Origin: Spongiivirga citrea
GTDB taxonomy: Bacteria > Bacteroidota > Bacteroidia > Flavobacteriales > Flavobacteriaceae
Direction of reading: 5' to 3'
Assembly: GCF_010671565.1 (NCBI RefSeq)
Contig: NZ_JAABOQ010000001.1
Location: 558,001-622,000, forward strand
Length of the DNA stretch: 64,000 bases
Shown: positions 62,138 through 64,000 of the stretch, in pieces
Layout: every line of letters starts with the position of its first letter
Position numbering within the stretch: the stretch's first letter is position 1
Notes under the pieces: generated by a model
What the model was told of the DNA's origin: nothing
The model's input: only the letters and a program-made list of their open reading frames with translations
Databases searched by the model: none
Translations under genes and position numbers: made by a program

Positions 62138-63441
62138 TTTTCTGAATTTATTAAGCGATAAATTAATAACGCAGCTCTTTTAGTAAGTGTTTCAACAGTA
62201 TTTAAGTTCACTGTTTCTTGAGGAGTATGGGCATCTGTTCCCATTGTTCCTAATCCGTCTAGGCAATCGACATATTGTGCTACAAAAGAGATATCAGCAG
62301 CACCTCGACCTCCTGGGTCATAGGCTTTAACACGACCTTGACCTAAATCTTTACTAACTCTATCGAGTGCTTTTAGTAATTTTTCATTTCCAGGAGTAGG
62401 TCCCATTGCCGGGTAACTATCAGTAAACTCAATTGTGGCCTTAGTCTTTGGTAGATTATCAGCAACGATTGCTCTCATTTTAGTTCTCGCCTCTTCTTTT
62501 TGCGCTTCTGATATAAATCTAAGCCCTCCTTTTACAACTGTTTTCTGAGCAACGACATTACTCTTACCAAAAGCGTTGCCACGGCTTGCATTATAGTCAA
62601 TAGACAAATCCGTCCCACCCATTATAATTCCAGGATTAAACGTCAAGTATTCTGGACCTTTCACTTTGGTATAAAACTCATTGAGAATACGGGACATTTC
62701 AAAAATAGCTCCTGCTCCTACACGCTCATTAAAAATACCTGATGAGTGTGCTCTAAAACCAGAAACCTCTACCTTCCACCCACTACTTCCTCGTCTTGCA
62801 GTAGTAGCATCATTATATCCCGTAGATGTTTCAAAACCCAATGCAATATCACTGCGCTTTGCGGCATCAATTAGTGGTTTTCGGCTTATACTTAATGGCT
62901 TTCCTGTACTTTCTTCATCGCCCGTAAATGCCACAATTATTTGCGCATCTTTCAATAGCTTATTTTCTTGTAAGGCTTTAAGCGCGTATAGAATAACAAC
63001 ATCTCCGCCTTTCATATCATTTGCTCCTGGACCTTTTGCTATACTATCATTCACTTTTTCAAATTGCTGAAAGGGACTATCTTCTTCAAAAACGGTATCC
63101 AAATGCCCTATTAAAAGTATCTTTTTTCCAGTATTTCCTTTATGCTCAGCAAATAAATGTCCAGCACGTTTCATGTCCGTTGGCATATCAATCCAATTTG
63201 CGGAGAAACCAATATCATTAAACTCTTTTTGAAATACCATACCAACTTGCTTTACTCCTTTTAAGTTTTGAGTACCGCTATTGATATTGACTACTTTTTC
63301 TAAAAATTGAAGAGCTTCTTTATTATTACGTTCGATCGTCTTAATGATCTTACGTTCTTTTCTAGAAAGATTTTTTTGTGCAAAAAGTGGCTGAATACAT
63401 AAAAATGAAACAACCACCAAAAGAAGAGTAAACGACCTCAT
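62134..63441 (-). CDS. M20 family metallopeptidase (glutamate carboxypeptidase type), secreted
   Basis: This 435-aa protein has a signal peptide (RSFTLLLVVVSFLCIQPLFAQ). Metal-ligand motifs follow M20 order: LLIGHLDTVFEED (His and the Asp two residues on), GPGANDMKGGDVVIL (bridging Asp), AFTGDEESTG (catalytic Glu pair) and a final His in GTDAHTPQETVN. A dimerisation or lid domain lies between. It resembles CPG2-type M20A carboxypeptidases and would release C-terminal glutamate or similar residues in the periplasm. Confidence 0.9.
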   Translation of the reverse strand: MRSFTLLLVVVSFLCIQPLFAQKNLSRKERKIIKTIERNNKEALQFLEKVVNINSGTQNLKGVKQVGMVFQKEFNDIGFSANWIDMPTDMKRAGHLFAEHKGNTGKKILLIGHLDTVFEEDSPFQQFEKVNDSIAKGPGANDMKGGDVVILYALKALQENKLLKDAQIIVAFTGDEESTGKPLSISRKPLIDAAKRSDIALGFETSTGYNDATTARRGSSGWKVEVSGFRAHSSGIFNERVGAGAIFEMSRILNEFYTKVKGPEYLTFNPGIIMGGTDLSIDYNASRGNAFGKSNVVAQKTVVKGGLRFISEAQKEEARTKMRAIVADNLPKTKATIEFTDSYPAMGPTPGNEKLLKALDRVSKDLGQGRVKAYDPGGRGAADISFVAQYVDCLDGLGTMGTDAHTPQETVNLNTVETLTKRAALLIYRLINSEN

Positions 63442-63497
63442 GTCAAATTGAATTTAAACTAAAAGTAATCAATTTGACATGAAATCAGTTTAGAAAA

Positions 63498-64000
63498 TTA
63501 AATAGCACTAATGATATCGTGCTTGGTAATAATATGATGCTTGCCGTTACTTAATTCCACCAGTACAGCTTGATTTTCTTTAGTAATCAAATTAGAAACC
63601 TTATCTATTGTCGCATCCGCCTTCACAATCGGAAAAGCAGCTTGCATTACATCTTTAATAGGAACAGTTGCAATGTCACCATTTTTGATATAGGCCTGCA
63701 GTAACGCAGTCTCATCTAAAGAACCTACGAAACCTTCATGGTCTTCGACTGGAATCTGAGAAATTTTATACTCGCGCATGCGTTCAATAGCATGTTGCAC
63801 TAATTCTTCAGTTCTTACTGTCACCAAAGGTTTATCACTATGATCTTTTATAAGATCAGCAGCCACTGTTACCTCTTCATCTAAAAATCCACGGTCCCGC
63901 ATCCAATCGTCATTAAACATTTTACCAACATAACGACTACCATGATCGTGGAATAAAATAACCACCACATCATCTTTTGTGAAGTGTTCTTTTAATTGCA
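63498..64000 (-). CDS. Cystathionine beta-synthase / cysteine synthase-like enzyme, C-terminal part with CBS domains
   Basis: The frame is open to the right edge of the window with no stop, reading ...QLKEHFTKDDVVVILFHDHGSRYVGKMFNDDWM; the GTG at 63966-63968 is not its start. VVVILFHDHGSRY...FNDDWMRDRGFL is the end of a fold-type II PLP enzyme of the cystathionine beta-synthase/cysteine synthase type. It is followed by two CBS domains (residues VRTEELVQHAIERMREY and MQAAFPIVKADATIDKVSN). The PLP lysine and substrate loops lie outside the window, so the exact reaction is not certain. CBS domains usually bind adenosyl ligands and regulate. Confidence 0.85.
   Translation of the reverse strand, partial: QLKEHFTKDDVVVILFHDHGSRYVGKMFNDDWMRDRGFLDEEVTVAADLIKDHSDKPLVTVRTEELVQHAIERMREYKISQIPVEDHEGFVGSLDETALLQAYIKNGDIATVPIKDVMQAAFPIVKADATIDKVSNLITKENQAVLVELSNGKHHIITKHDIISAI

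Noticed and set aside
63498-63968. A complete small CBS-domain protein starting with GTG 63968
   Set aside because: The frame continues without a stop to base 64000 with sequence typical of the end of a PLP-dependent cystathionine beta-synthase-like enzyme, so the gene is cut by the window edge.
1-64000. tRNA, rRNA, prophage or insertion-sequence genes
   Set aside because: No tRNA cloverleaf ends, rRNA segments, transposase DDE motifs, integrases or phage structural proteins were recognised by eye; a dedicated scan could still reveal a missed tRNA or small RNA.

Overview
The window reads as chromosome of a marine or environmental member of the Flavobacteriaceae (Bacteroidota). The grounds are AT-rich DNA, a SusC/SusD pair, GLPGLI and outer-membrane beta-barrel proteins, FG-GAP/CRTAC1 repeat proteins, DUF2141, a TAnnTTTG-type promoter box in two places, no strong Shine-Dalgarno sites, and dispersed intergenic repeats of a kind I associate with this family. 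No rRNA, tRNA, CRISPR array, transposase, integrase or phage gene was recognised. Both ends cut through genes: an acetyltransferase on the left, and a cystathionine beta-synthase-like enzyme with CBS domains on the right.

Layout. 0-5 kb is accessory: a McrB-N/HNH nuclease, an acyl-carrier-like protein whose fold appears circularly permuted, and a VCBS/metallo-hydrolase pair lying between a 50-bp relic of a TRIC-channel gene and the intact gene. 5-12 kb is an RDD / SpoIIM / DUF4129 / DUF4350 / MoxR / DUF58 membrane-and-chaperone cluster. 12-13.3 kb is a mosaic of intergenic repeats including a 149-bp MITE-like palindromic element. 13-17 kb holds a DUF1853 protein, an unknown protein, a nitrilase, a small lipoprotein and a secreted protein. 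17.5-21.1 kb is a GLPGLI plus TonB-receptor-like pair.

21.2-29.4 kb is the most unusual part: a long, tightly packed minus-strand run with three different proteins that each carry a Rieske [2Fe-2S] domain. One Rieske domain is fused to a glutamate-synthase-like FMN enzyme, one to a pyruvate-oxidase-like ThDP enzyme and one to a ferric-reductase-like membrane domain. Small membrane proteins, a Cys-containing membrane-anchored protein, an outer-membrane protein and an unknown protein lie among them. I propose this as a candidate undescribed redox system.

29.7-36.2 kb holds single genes: a methyltransferase, a 23-residue-repeat protein, a lipoprotein, DoxX with an adjacent Crp/Fnr regulator and a perfect Fnr-like palindrome, a HAD hydrolase and a sulfatase. 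36.4-43 kb is housekeeping: Nnr, then thrABC preceded by an unlisted Thr/Ile-rich leader ORF. 43-47.3 kb holds a PepSY protein, a Tat-exported sugar isomerase-like protein, SemiSWEET, and a SulP transporter with beta-carbonic anhydrase, probably for bicarbonate. 47.4-58.3 kb holds a GMC oxidoreductase with its Tat small subunit, then a glycan locus of GH20, an AraC regulator, SusC and SusD, followed by a CRTAC1-like lipoprotein. The end holds a small membrane protein, an M20 peptidase and the CBS-domain enzyme fragment.

All functional names rest on motif reading and remembered family features; no search was run.
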